23,802 nucleotides of DNA from CAIOSQ01 sp044359885 (lineage in GTDB: Bacteria > Pseudomonadota > Alphaproteobacteria > CACIAM-22H2), in NCBI GenBank assembly GCA_044359885.1, contig JBIKLI010000024.1:1-23802 (forward strand). The letters run 5' to 3'. The notes beneath the pieces are model-generated. The model ran no database searches. It worked only from the letters and a program-made list of their open reading frames with translations, and was not told where the DNA came from. Shown one piece after another: positions 8,824 through 16,647 of this stretch (position 1 is the stretch's first letter; each line of letters opens with the position of its first letter). The position numbers and the translations under genes were made by a program.

Positions 8824-8924
8824 GGCGACGCGCGCACTCTCGAACAGGCTGCAGCCGGGTTCAACGGCGACGAACGGGAAGCGACCCGCTATGATCCCAG
8901 CGACGCAGGGTCGAGGGAAAGGGC

Positions 8925-9689
8925 ATGACAAAACCAGTCGTCGGGGTGATCGCCAACACCTACCGCATCGAGAACCGCTTCGACGTCCAGTCGACCGGCG
9001 AGCGCAACCTGCGCGCGGTCGCCGAGGTCGCCGACGCCCTGCCGCTGGTGTTTCCCGGCCTGCCGGACGTCACCGACATCGGGGCGCTGCTCGACGTGGT
9101 CGACGGGATCCTGCTCACCGGCGCGCGCGCCAATGTCCATCCGACGCATTTCGGCGCCGAACCGCATCCCGCCCACGAGCCCTACGACACCGGGCGCGAC
9201 GCCGTGGCGCTGCCGCTGATCCGGGCCTGCATCGCGCGCGGCGTGCCGGTTCTGGGCATCTGCCGCGGGTTCCAGGAGATGAACGTCGCCTTCGGCGGCA
9301 CGCTCCATCCCGAGATCCGCGAACTGCCCGGCCGCATGAACCATCGCATGCCGCGGCTTCCCACCGGCGAGATCCATCCCGATCCCGAGGTCGTGTTCGC
9401 CGACCGTCACGACGTCAGGCTGGTTCCCGGTGGCGCCTTCGCCGCCCTGTTCGGGTGCGAGACCGTCCGCGTCAATTCGCTGCACGGACAGGGGATCCTG
9501 GAGCCCGGATCGCGCGTGATCGTCGAAGGCGTGGCGGAGGACGGCACGGCCGAGGCGATCCGCATCGACGGGGCGCCGGGCTTCGCGCTCGGCGTCCAGT
9601 GGCACGCCGAATACGAGCCGCGCAGCAATGCCGTGAACGGCGCCCTGTTCGCGGCCTTCGGTGCGGCTTTGCGGGAGGCCGGTCGATGA
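8925..9689 (+). CDS. Gamma-glutamyl-gamma-aminobutyrate hydrolase family protein (peptidase C26, class I amidotransferase fold)
   Basis: The protein has 254 residues, the usual length of PuuD-type enzymes, which cleave gamma-glutamyl amides such as gamma-glutamyl-GABA. The nucleophile elbow carries Cys113 (LGICRGFQEMNVAFGG), and the catalytic His227 and Glu229 are in GVQWHAEYEP. The N-terminus (KPVVGVIANTYR) and the GILLTGARANVHPTHFG segment (the family usually has LPGG-x-D-x-x-P) fit the family. The Ala-rich GARANV variant of that loop may shift substrate preference. The ATG at 8925 follows GAGGGAAAGGGC. The stop overlaps the thioesterase start by ATGA. No polyamine genes (puuABC) are nearby, so a puuD name is not assigned. 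Confidence 0.92.
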   Translation: MTKPVVGVIANTYRIENRFDVQSTGERNLRAVAEVADALPLVFPGLPDVTDIGALLDVVDGILLTGARANVHPTHFGAEPHPAHEPYDTGRDAVALPLIRACIARGVPVLGICRGFQEMNVAFGGTLHPEIRELPGRMNHRMPRLPTGEIHPDPEVVFADRHDVRLVPGGAFAALFGCETVRVNSLHGQGILEPGSRVIVEGVAEDGTAEAIRIDGAPGFALGVQWHAEYEPRSNAVNGALFAAFGAALREAGR

Positions 9690-10105
9690 TCGAGACACCG
9701 TCGCCGGCGGATTTCACGCATCGCAGCCGCGACAAGCTGCGCTACGCCGACACCGACAAGCTCGGCCATGTCAACAACGCGGCCTTCTCGACCTTCTTCG
9801 AGACCGGGCGGGTCGAACTGCTCCACGATCCACGCGCGCCGCTCAACGCCGCGGGCTGCGGCTTCGTCATCGCGCGGGTCGCGATCGACTTCGCCGCCGA
9901 GATCCTGTGGCCCGGCGAGGTCGAGATCGGCACGCGCGTGGCTGCGATCGGCCGCTCCTCGATCCGGCTCGAACAGGCGCTGTTCCAGGACGGGCGCCAT
10001 GTCGCCTCGGCGGAGAGCGTCATCGTCCATATCGACCTCGGCGATCGCAAATCCCGTCCCCTGCCGCCCGAGGCGGTCGCCGCGCTGGACGCCTATCGCC
10101 GCTGA
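9686..10105 (+). CDS. Acyl-CoA thioesterase, 4HBT/YbgC-like hotdog family
   Basis: The protein has 139 residues, a single hotdog domain. The signature YADTDKLGHVNNAAFSTFFE contains candidate catalytic Asp22/Asp24 followed by GHVNN and the start of the long hotdog helix. The rest alternates beta-strands (FVIARVAIDFAAEILWPGEV, SSIRLEQALFQDGR). It would hydrolyse an acyl-CoA in the cytoplasm; chain preference is not visible. It overlaps the C26 hydrolase by 4 bases (ATGA), so the two are translationally coupled. It ends 15 bases before the convergent peptidase gene. Confidence 0.9.
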   Translation: MIETPSPADFTHRSRDKLRYADTDKLGHVNNAAFSTFFETGRVELLHDPRAPLNAAGCGFVIARVAIDFAAEILWPGEVEIGTRVAAIGRSSIRLEQALFQDGRHVASAESVIVHIDLGDRKSRPLPPEAVAALDAYRR

Positions 10106-10120
10106 ACGGCTGGCGATCGC

Positions 10121-11455
10121 CTATCGCGCCAGCGCCTGGAACCTTTCCCAGCTGCGCCGGTAGGCCGGCCTGACGGAAAAGGCGGCGAAGCGGGGCAGGC
10201 GGGCGATCCAGCGCGCCTCCTCGCGGTCGGCCTCGCGCCAGCACGCGGCGGCCAGGCGCGCGCGGGCCGCGGCGCCGCGCCGCCCGGACATCGGGATCGC
10301 GTCCTCGACGCGCGCCGCGAACCGCGTCTCCAGCTCATCGCGCGCACCGGCGAAGTCGGCCATGAAGCCGGCGTAGTCGCCGGCCAGCGCGCCGCGATGC
10401 AGCGCCTCGTGGGCCCACCAGCGCGTCGAGCGGTCGTCCCGGTCGCCGGGCACGGGCCCCTGTGCGGGAAGCGGCGCGTCCAGGAAGACCGGGCGGAAGA
10501 TCGCTGTGCACGGCGCCGCGGCACCGGTCACCCAATGCGCAGCCCCGCCGGGGCGCAGGTCGCTGACCAGCGAGCCGACGCTCTGGCCCATGCGCCGGCG
10601 GTCACCGGCATGCATGCACACCGTCGGGCCGGTCAGTTCCTGCGGATGGAAGCCGGCGCGGCCTTCCGCGTCGGCGCCGTGGTCGCGCAGATTGGCCATC
10701 ATCGCGAGCGCGTCGATGCGGCCCAGCCCGCGCGCCAGCCGCGTCCGCGACCGGTCGCAGCGGGCTCGCGCGCCGGCGAGCCCGGGATTGGTCGTGCTGG
10801 TCACCGCGGCGGCGAAGTCGAGCGCGCCACGCCCGCTCCACCAGCCCTGCGCCCTGACGAAGGCGGCGAGCCCTGCGCTCTCGGCGCTGCGCCGTGCGCC
10901 GATCGTGTAGGTGTTCGAGATCGCCCGCGCTCCCGCGATCGCTTCGGCGGCCCAGTGACGGCCCACGGTCTCCAGCACGAAGGCTTCGCGCGCGTCGGCG
11001 ACGATGAACGAATTGTCGTACCAGCGCCGCGACAGATGGCTGCAATTGCCCCCCTGGCCGAATTCCTCGAGCAGCGAGGTGATCACGCCCAGCGCTTCGC
11101 GCGCCGTGGCACCGCGCTCCAGGCCGAGCCGCAGCAGGTCCATGCCGATCAGCGACGGCCGGCGCTGCGGCTTCAGGCGCGGGTGCACGGCCTCGTTGCC
11201 GATCGCGACGCCGTGCTCGTTGGCGCCCATTTCGGCGCCCCAGATCCAGAACGGCCGCGACAGGAGCACCGCATGCGTGCGCCGGGCCTGCGGGATCGCG
11301 ACATAGGTCGCGCGCAGCCGCGCGCCGGCGCCATAGTCGCGGGCCGGCAGGATCTCGAGGAACTGCGCCTCGTTGCGCTCGCGGTCGCTGTTCTTGGCGA
11401 GCAGCCCGTGGCCGGTCGTCGTGGCGCTGCCCAGCGCCGCCATCGTGTCGCACAT
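10121..11455 (-). CDS. Secernin-like peptidase, C69 family (Ntn hydrolase)
   Basis: The protein has 444 residues. The N-terminus MCDTMAALGSATTTGHG places Cys2 where the N-terminal nucleophile of C69 dipeptidases and secernins sits after Met removal. It is followed by the secernin block LLAKNSDRERNEAQ (residues 18-31). Other family-like stretches are WIWGAEMGANEHGVAIGNEA and SHLSRRWYDNSFIVAD. It probably hydrolyses amide or peptide bonds of small substrates in the cytoplasm; no signal peptide is seen. A strong GGGGGAGGAG lies 6 bases before the ATG. It is the last gene of a probable three-gene minus-strand operon, 16 bases after the PLP lyase. True dipeptidase activity is not proven for secernins, so a specific function is not claimed. 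Confidence 0.88.
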   Translation of the reverse strand: MCDTMAALGSATTTGHGLLAKNSDRERNEAQFLEILPARDYGAGARLRATYVAIPQARRTHAVLLSRPFWIWGAEMGANEHGVAIGNEAVHPRLKPQRRPSLIGMDLLRLGLERGATAREALGVITSLLEEFGQGGNCSHLSRRWYDNSFIVADAREAFVLETVGRHWAAEAIAGARAISNTYTIGARRSAESAGLAAFVRAQGWWSGRGALDFAAAVTSTTNPGLAGARARCDRSRTRLARGLGRIDALAMMANLRDHGADAEGRAGFHPQELTGPTVCMHAGDRRRMGQSVGSLVSDLRPGGAAHWVTGAAAPCTAIFRPVFLDAPLPAQGPVPGDRDDRSTRWWAHEALHRGALAGDYAGFMADFAGARDELETRFAARVEDAIPMSGRRGAAARARLAAACWREADREEARWIARLPRFAAFSVRPAYRRSWERFQALAR

Positions 11456-11471
11456 CGCGTTCTCCTCCCCC

Positions 11472-12683
11472 TCAGCGATTCGACCCGAGCGCCGTCGCGA
11501 TGCGCGCCCAGGCCTCCCTCAGCATGGCGCGCGGGCAGGCGGCGTTGACCCGGAAGAAGCCGTCGCCGCCCGGCCCGAAGGCGGTGCCGTTCTCCAGCCG
11601 CACCCGCGCCTGGGTCGTGATGCGCGCGGCGATCTCCGCCGGGGCCATGCCCATGTCGCGGACGTCGATCCACAGCAGATAGGTCGCCTCCGGCGTCACC
11701 AACCGCGCTCCCGGCAGCCGCTCGGCGAGGAACGTCGCGACGAAGGCGCGGTTGGCGTCGACATGGCGCATCAGCGCGTCGAGCCAGGGTCCGCCCTCGC
11801 GCCAGCCGGCCACGAAGCCGGCCTCGGAGACCGGGTTGACGCCGAAGGCGCCGCTGCCCATCAGCAGGTCGGACACGCGCGCGCGCAACGCCGGATCGGC
11901 GACCATCAGATTGCACAGCCCGAGCCCCGCGAGATTCATGGTCTTGGACAGGCCGTTGGCGACGATCGCGCGCGCCGCCGCGGGATGGCCGATCGACGCG
12001 AAGGGCACGAAGCGATGGCCGGGCATGACCAGATCGCCATGGATCTCGTCGGCGAACACGAGCACGTCGTGCCGCGCGCAGAGCTCCGCGACGCGCAGCA
12101 GCTCGTCGCGCGTCCAGGCCCGACCGGTCGGGTTGTGGGGGTTGCACAGCACGAGCATCGCCACCGCCGGATCCGCCAGACGCCGCTCCAGCGCGCCGAA
12201 ATCCATGCGGTAGCGCCCGTCCTCCAGCACGAGCTCGTCCAGCTCGGCCACGGCGCCGTTGCGCCGCACGGCGTCGAAGAAGGGCGGAAACACCGGCGCC
12301 TGCAACAGCACCTTGCCCCCGGCGGGCACCAGGCCGCGGATCAGCGCGTAGAGCGCCGGGATGACGCCGTGGAAGGGCAGGATCCAGTCTTCTTCGATCT
12401 GCCAGCCATGGCGCAGGCGCTGCCAGTCGCGCGCCGCGGCGCGATAGGCCGGCGTCGGCACCGTGTAGCCGAAGATGCCGTGATCAAGCCGCGCGCGCAT
12501 CGCGGCGATCACCGCCGGTGGGGCCGCCAGCTCCATGTCGGCGATGGTGAGCGGGATCGGCGGCGGCCCGTCGCCGGCGAAGGCCTCGCCGGGCGCGGCC
12601 TGGCCGTGCGTCGCGATGTTGCGATCCCATTTGACGGCGCCGGTGCCGCGGCGATCGATCGGCGTCTCGAAGTCGAACTCCAC
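11472..12683 (-). CDS. PLP-dependent aminotransferase/C-S lyase, MalY/PatB type
   Basis: The protein has 403 residues, a fold-type I PLP enzyme. The cofactor lysine is Lys247 in NGLSKTMNLAGLG, matching the SKTFNLAGL motif of MalY/PatB cystathionine beta-lyases. Asp212 (FADEIHGDL) would bind the PLP nitrogen, and CNPHNPTGRAW (180-190) is the usual loop. The N-terminal DFETPIDRRGTGAVKWD is also typical of this group. The likely reaction is beta-elimination of Cys-S conjugates to pyruvate, ammonia and a thiol; a transaminase role is the alternative. The start is GTG at 12683 with AGGAG 7 bases upstream. It lies between the racemase-family gene and the secernin-like gene on the same strand. Confidence 0.9.
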   Translation of the reverse strand: MEFDFETPIDRRGTGAVKWDRNIATHGQAAPGEAFAGDGPPPIPLTIADMELAAPPAVIAAMRARLDHGIFGYTVPTPAYRAAARDWQRLRHGWQIEEDWILPFHGVIPALYALIRGLVPAGGKVLLQAPVFPPFFDAVRRNGAVAELDELVLEDGRYRMDFGALERRLADPAVAMLVLCNPHNPTGRAWTRDELLRVAELCARHDVLVFADEIHGDLVMPGHRFVPFASIGHPAAARAIVANGLSKTMNLAGLGLCNLMVADPALRARVSDLLMGSGAFGVNPVSEAGFVAGWREGGPWLDALMRHVDANRAFVATFLAERLPGARLVTPEATYLLWIDVRDMGMAPAEIAARITTQARVRLENGTAFGPGGDGFFRVNAACPRAMLREAWARIATALGSNR

Positions 12684-12896
12684 GCTCGTTCTCCTCTTGC
12701 CACGGCACCGGATCCGTCGAGCCTGCGCCGCACCGGCGACGCCAGCAGATCGCGGTCAGCCTCGGTTTCGCGCCGCTCTCACGTCGTCATGCCGGTCGGC
12801 GCGATCGCCGGAAGCCGGACCAGCTCCTCGGCCGCGCCGGCGTGGCCGGCACAAGCCGGTCACGGACCGCGATGCCGGCCGGCCCGCCCGCACCCA
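12684..12896. other. 213-base gap between racemase-family gene and PLP lyase
   Basis: Both flanking genes run on the minus strand. The gap has the ribosome binding site of the lyase (AAGAGGAG on the minus strand, about 12691-12698) and G+C-rich short inverted sequences, but no T-run terminator and no convincing promoter by eye. Co-transcription of the two genes is possible but not shown. Confidence 0.4.
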
Positions 12897-13664
12897 TCAC
12901 GGCGCCGGGACGGTCGCCAGCATCGCGGCCAGCGGCGGGGCGAGCCCGTTGTTCGGAGCCGCCGGCGGCGGGGCGAAGGAGCCTTGGCTGGCCTTCGCGG
13001 CGCCCAGCCGGGCGGCGGCGAGCGCGGCGACGGTCAGGCAGTCGAGCGAGCAGAGAAGCGGCACGCCGAGGCGCGGCTGCAGCGCGCCGGCCATGCCGGC
13101 CAGGCCGGCACCGCCGAGGATGACGACATCGGCCCCGTCCCCGGCGACGCAGGCCGCGGCGAGCGCAGCGAGCTCGTCGCCTGCCGCTGCCGGATCCGCC
13201 GCGATCTCGGCCCCCGTCAGCCGGGTCGCGCGCAGTGCGACGACGCGCTCGCCGAATCCGAGCAGAATGGCAAGCTCGCGCAGCATCGGGACCCAGCGCG
13301 TGCCGCCGGTCACGATCCCGATCCTGCCGCCGATCTGGGCAGCCATGCCGAGCGCGGCCTCGGCCATGCCGATCACCGGGATCGGCGAGATTTCCTTGAG
13401 CGCCAGCAGTCCGGGATCGCCGAAGCACGCCAGCGCGACCGCGCCGTAGCCCCTTGGGTTCGCGGTGCCGACCTCGCTCGCCAGCACGTCGAGCGCCGCG
13501 TGCCCGGCGACGGCCGCCGCGCTGCGGGTCGAGATATAGGCGGCGCCGAAACGCGCGGTGGCGGCGTCGATCGTCACGCCCGGCCCGGCGCGCCGCGCCG
13601 CCGCCTCGGCCATGCGCGCGGTCATCGCCGGCGTGGTGTTCGCGTTGAGCAGCAGCAGGCGCAT
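12897..13664 (-). CDS. Asp/Glu/hydantoin racemase family protein with one conserved catalytic cysteine
   Basis: The protein has 255 residues, the usual family length. The N-terminus MRLLLLNANTTPAMT is the classic start of the hydantoin/allantoin racemase group. The first active-site Cys is present (Cys80, VALACFGDPG). The second, normally in a LGCAGM-like motif, is Gly185 (VILGGAGLAGM). Two-base racemisation needs both, so the enzyme may be a one-base isomerase, a decarboxylase-like enzyme or impaired; Cys205 and Cys209 (LLCSLDCL) could matter. The ATG at 13664 follows GGAGG with 6 bases spacing; a longer frame to 13811 adds a low-complexity Arg-rich leader and is rejected. It is probably the first gene of a minus-strand operon with the PLP lyase and the C69 peptidase. 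Confidence 0.85.
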   Translation of the reverse strand: MRLLLLNANTTPAMTARMAEAAARRAGPGVTIDAATARFGAAYISTRSAAAVAGHAALDVLASEVGTANPRGYGAVALACFGDPGLLALKEISPIPVIGMAEAALGMAAQIGGRIGIVTGGTRWVPMLRELAILLGFGERVVALRATRLTGAEIAADPAAAGDELAALAAACVAGDGADVVILGGAGLAGMAGALQPRLGVPLLCSLDCLTVAALAAARLGAAKASQGSFAPPPAAPNNGLAPPLAAMLATVPAP

Positions 13665-13962
13665 GCCGAACCTCCGGCGGTTGCCCGACATCCGGGCGGA
13701 TCCTCGAGCGGCTCGGGGACATCGCGACCTGCGAGCCGTGTACCGGCCTTGTTCGCGAAGGCAGGTGCCGGAGGGTCGCGGCGTCATGCCCCCGAGCCGC
13801 GTACGAAGCATAGCAAGCAGGCGGGGCCATGAAACGCGGTCTTCTCGCCGGCGCGCCGAAGCGGGCTTGCGTCCGGCCCGCGATCGTCGTCAGGTTGGCG
13901 GCCACATGAACGATCCCGACCCCGGCGACTGGCCGGGCGGGCAGGCACGGGGGACAGGACGC
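13665..13962. other. 298-base divergent intergenic region
   Basis: The region separates the minus-strand racemase operon from the plus-strand amidase operon, so both promoters should lie here. It is less G+C-rich around 13800-13850 (CATAGCAAGCAGG), but I cannot identify -35/-10 pairs with confidence. An open frame of 26 codons at 13829-13909 is present and not called a gene. No repeat or structured RNA stood out. Confidence 0.4.
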
Positions 13963-14160
13963 GTGACGAACAAACTCGATGCGGATGCGGCCAGGGTTCT
14001 GGCTGCGCGACTGGGCGTGGAACTGGACGAGCCGGCCGCGCGCGACGCGGCGCAGTCGATGGCGGGACTTCTGGAGACGGCCGACGCGCATATGCGCGCC
14101 ATCGCCTTCGAGGCGGAGCCGGGCAGCTATCCGGCCGCGCAGCGCCGGAGCCGGCGATGA
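13963..14160 (+). CDS. Small AtzG/GatC-like (DUF4089-type) amidase partner
   Basis: The product is 65 residues from the GTG at 13963 (GGGGGACAGGAC upstream) or 84 residues from an ATG at 13906 that lacks a good ribosome binding site. The sequence is a short helical pair (LDADAARVLAARLGVELDEP, AAQSMAGLLETADAHMRAIA) ending in FEAEPGSYPAAQRR. That ending resembles the acidic-Pro tail by which GatC/AtzG-type proteins wrap around an amidase. Its stop overlaps the amidase start (ATGA at 14157-14160), the classic arrangement for this pair. It is expected to stabilise the amidase rather than act catalytically. The family call relies on both sequence pattern and position. Confidence 0.75.
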   Translation: MTNKLDADAARVLAARLGVELDEPAARDAAQSMAGLLETADAHMRAIAFEAEPGSYPAAQRRSRR

Positions 14161-15563
14161 CGTCCGGCCTCGCCCTGCTCTCGGCGAGCGACCTGGCGCG
14201 CGAAATCCGCGCCGGACGGGCCACATCGCGCCAGGCCGTCGAGGACAATCTCGCGCGCATCGAGACCTGGAACCCGCGGCTCAACGCGTTCGTGGCCCTC
14301 GACGCGGCGCCGGCGCGTGCCGCCGCCGATCGCGCGGATGCCGAGGCGCGGCGCGGGCGCTTCCACGGCCCGCTCCACGGCGTGCCGCTGGCCCACAAGG
14401 ACATGTATTATCGCCAGGGCCGGATCGCCACCTGCGGTTCGAAGCTGCGCCGCGACTGGGTGGCGCCGGTCACCTCGACGGCCCTCGCCCGGCTCGACGC
14501 GGCGGGCGCGCTCGACCTGGGCACGCTCAACATGGCGGAGTTCGCCTTCGGCCCCACCGGCCACAACTGGAGCATCGGCCACGCGCGCAACGCCTGGAAC
14601 CCGGCGCACATCACCGGCGGATCCTCCTCGGGATCCGCGACCGGCGTCGCCGCGCGCCTGTTCCACGCGGCGCTCGGCTCCGACACCGGCGCGTCGATCC
14701 GGGTGCCGGCGCATTTCTGCGGCGTCGTCGGCATCAAGCCGACCTGGGGCCGGGTCAGCCGCGCCGGCGCGATGCCGCTGTCCTGGAGTCTCGACACGGT
14801 CGGGCCGCTCGCCCGCACCGTCGAAGACGCGGCGCTGATCCTCGGGCTGATCGCCGGCGCCGATGCCGCCGATCCGACCGCGTCGGCCGAACCCGTGCCC
14901 GATTACGTCGCCGGGCTGTCGCGTGGCGCGAAGGGTCTGCGCATCGGCGTGCCGACGCGCTTCTTCACGGAATGCGACGACGACACGCGCCGCCTGCTGG
15001 CGGACGCCGAGCGCGTCTTCGCCGGGCTGGGCGCCCATCTCGTGCCGGTGGATCCGCCGGACATGGACCGGCTGAACGCGTTCTGCTCGATGGTGATGTC
15101 GGCCGAAGCGGTGACCATCCATCGCGAATGGCTGCGGACGCGCGCCCAGGACTACGGTGCCCAGGTCCGCGCGCGCCTGGAAGCGGGCCTGACGATCCCT
15201 GCCGCGTATTATCTCGACGCGCTGCGCGCACGCGGCGCGCTGCTCGACGATTTCTCGGCCACGGTGTTCGCAGGCTGCGACATGCTGATGGCCGCGGTCA
15301 CCGACAGCGCCGCGCCGACCATCGACGAGACCGCCTTCGGCCCGGGACCCGACCTGGGCGCCAAGCTCGGCCGCTTCACGCGCTTCACCCGCTGCATCAA
15401 CTATCTCGGCCTCCCTGGCCTCAGCGTCCCGGCGGGCTTCGCCGCCAACGGGCTGCCGGTCGGCTTCCAGCTGATCGGACGCGCCTTCGACGAGGCGACG
15501 CTGTTCGCGGCCGGCCATGCCTACCAGCAGGCGACGCGATGGCATCTGCGGGTGCCGGCGTGA
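14157..15563 (+). CDS. Amidase signature family enzyme (AtzE/GatA-like)
   Basis: The protein has 468 residues with the full Ser-cisSer-Lys triad: Lys81 (GVPLAHKDMYY), cis-Ser156 in ITGGSSSGSATG, and nucleophile Ser180 in GSDTGASIRVPAHFCGVVGIKPTWG. It hydrolyses a carboxamide to acid and ammonia, or acts as a transamidase-like subunit; the substrate is not evident. GatA itself is less likely, because GatB is absent and GatC is replaced by the divergent small partner just upstream, overlapping by 4 bases. The usual DTGGSIR is DTGASIR here. The stop overlaps a GTG that opens a short ABC-ATPase-like fragment. Cytoplasmic. Confidence 0.92.
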   Translation: MTSGLALLSASDLAREIRAGRATSRQAVEDNLARIETWNPRLNAFVALDAAPARAAADRADAEARRGRFHGPLHGVPLAHKDMYYRQGRIATCGSKLRRDWVAPVTSTALARLDAAGALDLGTLNMAEFAFGPTGHNWSIGHARNAWNPAHITGGSSSGSATGVAARLFHAALGSDTGASIRVPAHFCGVVGIKPTWGRVSRAGAMPLSWSLDTVGPLARTVEDAALILGLIAGADAADPTASAEPVPDYVAGLSRGAKGLRIGVPTRFFTECDDDTRRLLADAERVFAGLGAHLVPVDPPDMDRLNAFCSMVMSAEAVTIHREWLRTRAQDYGAQVRARLEAGLTIPAAYYLDALRARGALLDDFSATVFAGCDMLMAAVTDSAAPTIDETAFGPGPDLGAKLGRFTRFTRCINYLGLPGLSVPAGFAANGLPVGFQLIGRAFDEATLFAAGHAYQQATRWHLRVPA

Positions 15564-15667
15564 GCGTGCCGCTCGACCGCGTCGAGGATCTCGGGGTCCG
15601 CTTCGGGACGGACGGGCGGCTCGCCGGCCGCCGATCCGGCTTCACCATCGGCGCGCACGCGTCCTAA
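15560..15667 (+). pseudogene. Possible 5' remnant of an ABC transporter ATPase gene
   Basis: A GTG at 15560 overlaps the amidase stop (GTGA) and opens a 35-codon frame ending at TAA 15665-15667. It contains VEDLGVRFGTDGR and then GFTIGAHAS. Peptide-type ABC ATPases begin with a very similar pattern (x-VEDLxVRF...GVSFTIGAGE), at the same spacing. Everything after that, including the Walker A region, is absent, and the phosphatase gene begins 35 bases later. The simplest reading is a deletion that removed most of an OppD/DppD-like gene once coupled to the amidase. The similarity is judged by eye over a short peptide, so chance cannot be excluded. Confidence 0.4.
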
Positions 15668-15702
15668 TGTCGCGTGGCGCATCGTCAAGCGAAGGACACG
15701 AC

Positions 15703-16488
15703 ATGTCGGATTCCAGCATCGGACTCGCCCAGCGTCATCTCGCCGTCGTCGGTCTCGCCCGCGAGGCCGGGGCGCTGGCGCTTCGCTATTTCCACGATCG
15801 CGCCGCGCTCGGCACCACGATGAAGGGCGCGCAGGACTTTCTCACCGTCGCCGACGGCGCCGTCGAATCGCTCTTGCGCCGGCGCATCGCCGAGGCCTTC
15901 CCCGGCGACGCGGTGCTCGGCGAGGAGGGCGGCGGAGCCGCGGCGGAACGGCTGTGGATCGTCGATCCGATCGACGGCACGGCGAACTTCGCCCGCGGCG
16001 AGCCGCATTGGTGCATCTCGATCGGCTACATGCAGGCCGGCGTGCCGGAGATCGGCGCGATCTTCATGCCGGTGACCGGCGAGTTCTATCTCGCGCGGCG
16101 CGGGCATGGCGCGACGCGCGACGGCGCGGCGATCCGTGTCGCCGCGACCGCGGAGATGCGGATGGCGACGGTCGAGATCGGCTGGTCGACGCGCCGGCCG
16201 CTGGACGACTACACCGGTCTCGTGCGCCTGACGATGGAGGCGGGTGCCAATGCCAAGCGCGCCGCCTCGGGCGCGCTCGGCATCGCCTATGTCGCCGACG
16301 GCCGGACCGACGCCTACGCCGAGAGCCACATCAACAGCTGGGACGTCGCGGCGGGGCTGGTGATCGCGGCCGAGGCCGGCGCATGGACCAGCGACTTCTT
16401 CTCGGGCGACGGACTCGCCGGTGGCAATCCGGTGCTGGTCTGCGCGCCCGGCATCGCGGCCGCGATGCGCGGGATCTGCGGCCTCTGA
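15703..16488 (+). CDS. Inositol monophosphatase family protein
   Basis: The protein has 261 residues with all metal-binding motifs of the Mg-dependent phosphatase superfamily: Glu74/Glu75 (LGEEGG), Asp88 and Asp91 (WIVDPIDGTANFARG) and Asp214 (NSWDVAAG). It would remove phosphate from a small phosphorylated substrate such as inositol phosphate, histidinol phosphate or a sugar phosphate; the motifs do not separate these. The ATG at 15703 follows GAAGGA with 8 bases of spacing. The gene stands alone between the amidase region and the HU gene; no histidine-biosynthesis genes flank it, so hisN is not claimed. Confidence 0.92.
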   Translation: MSDSSIGLAQRHLAVVGLAREAGALALRYFHDRAALGTTMKGAQDFLTVADGAVESLLRRRIAEAFPGDAVLGEEGGGAAAERLWIVDPIDGTANFARGEPHWCISIGYMQAGVPEIGAIFMPVTGEFYLARRGHGATRDGAAIRVAATAEMRMATVEIGWSTRRPLDDYTGLVRLTMEAGANAKRAASGALGIAYVADGRTDAYAESHINSWDVAAGLVIAAEAGAWTSDFFSGDGLAGGNPVLVCAPGIAAAMRGICGL

Positions 16489-16538
16489 CGGTGCGGCAGC
16501 ACGGCGACGTCGCCGGAAATCTCCAGCATTCGGGGCGA

Positions 16539-16562
16539 TTTTCGCGTCGCAGCGCGCGAAAA
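16539..16562. promoter_or_regulatory. Inverted repeat upstream of the HU-family gene
   Basis: Perfect 8-base arms TTTTCGCG (16539-16546) and CGCGAAAA (16555-16562) are separated by 8 bases. This AT-flanked palindrome is unusual in so G+C-rich a region. It ends 4 bases before a TTGAAA hexamer (16567-16572) that could be a -35 box for the HU gene. It could be an operator or the transcript end of the phosphatase gene; no T-run follows on the plus strand, so an operator is favoured. Confidence 0.4.
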
Positions 16563-16647
16563 GGGCTTGAAAACGGGGCTGAACGCGCGCACACAAGCGG
16601 CAGGACCGATTCGCTCGATCCTGAAACTTGCAACAAAAGGAGCGCCC

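Noticed and set aside
10112..10121. GGCGATCGCC palindrome between two convergent genes
   Set aside because: It resembles the HIP1 core of cyanobacteria, but GCGATCGC words are common by chance in this composition, and no T-run makes it a terminator.
12787..12897. A 36-codon minus-strand frame starting TGATG on the racemase-family stop
   Set aside because: The coupling is suggestive, but the translation (MGAGGPAGIAVRDRLVPATP...) matches nothing I recognise and ends in Arg/Ser/Pro-rich sequence.
13829..13909. A 26-codon open frame (MKRGLLAGAPKRACVRPAIV...) whose stop overlaps the ATG at 13906
   Set aside because: No good ribosome binding site and no recognisable leader-peptide feature; such short frames are expected by chance here.
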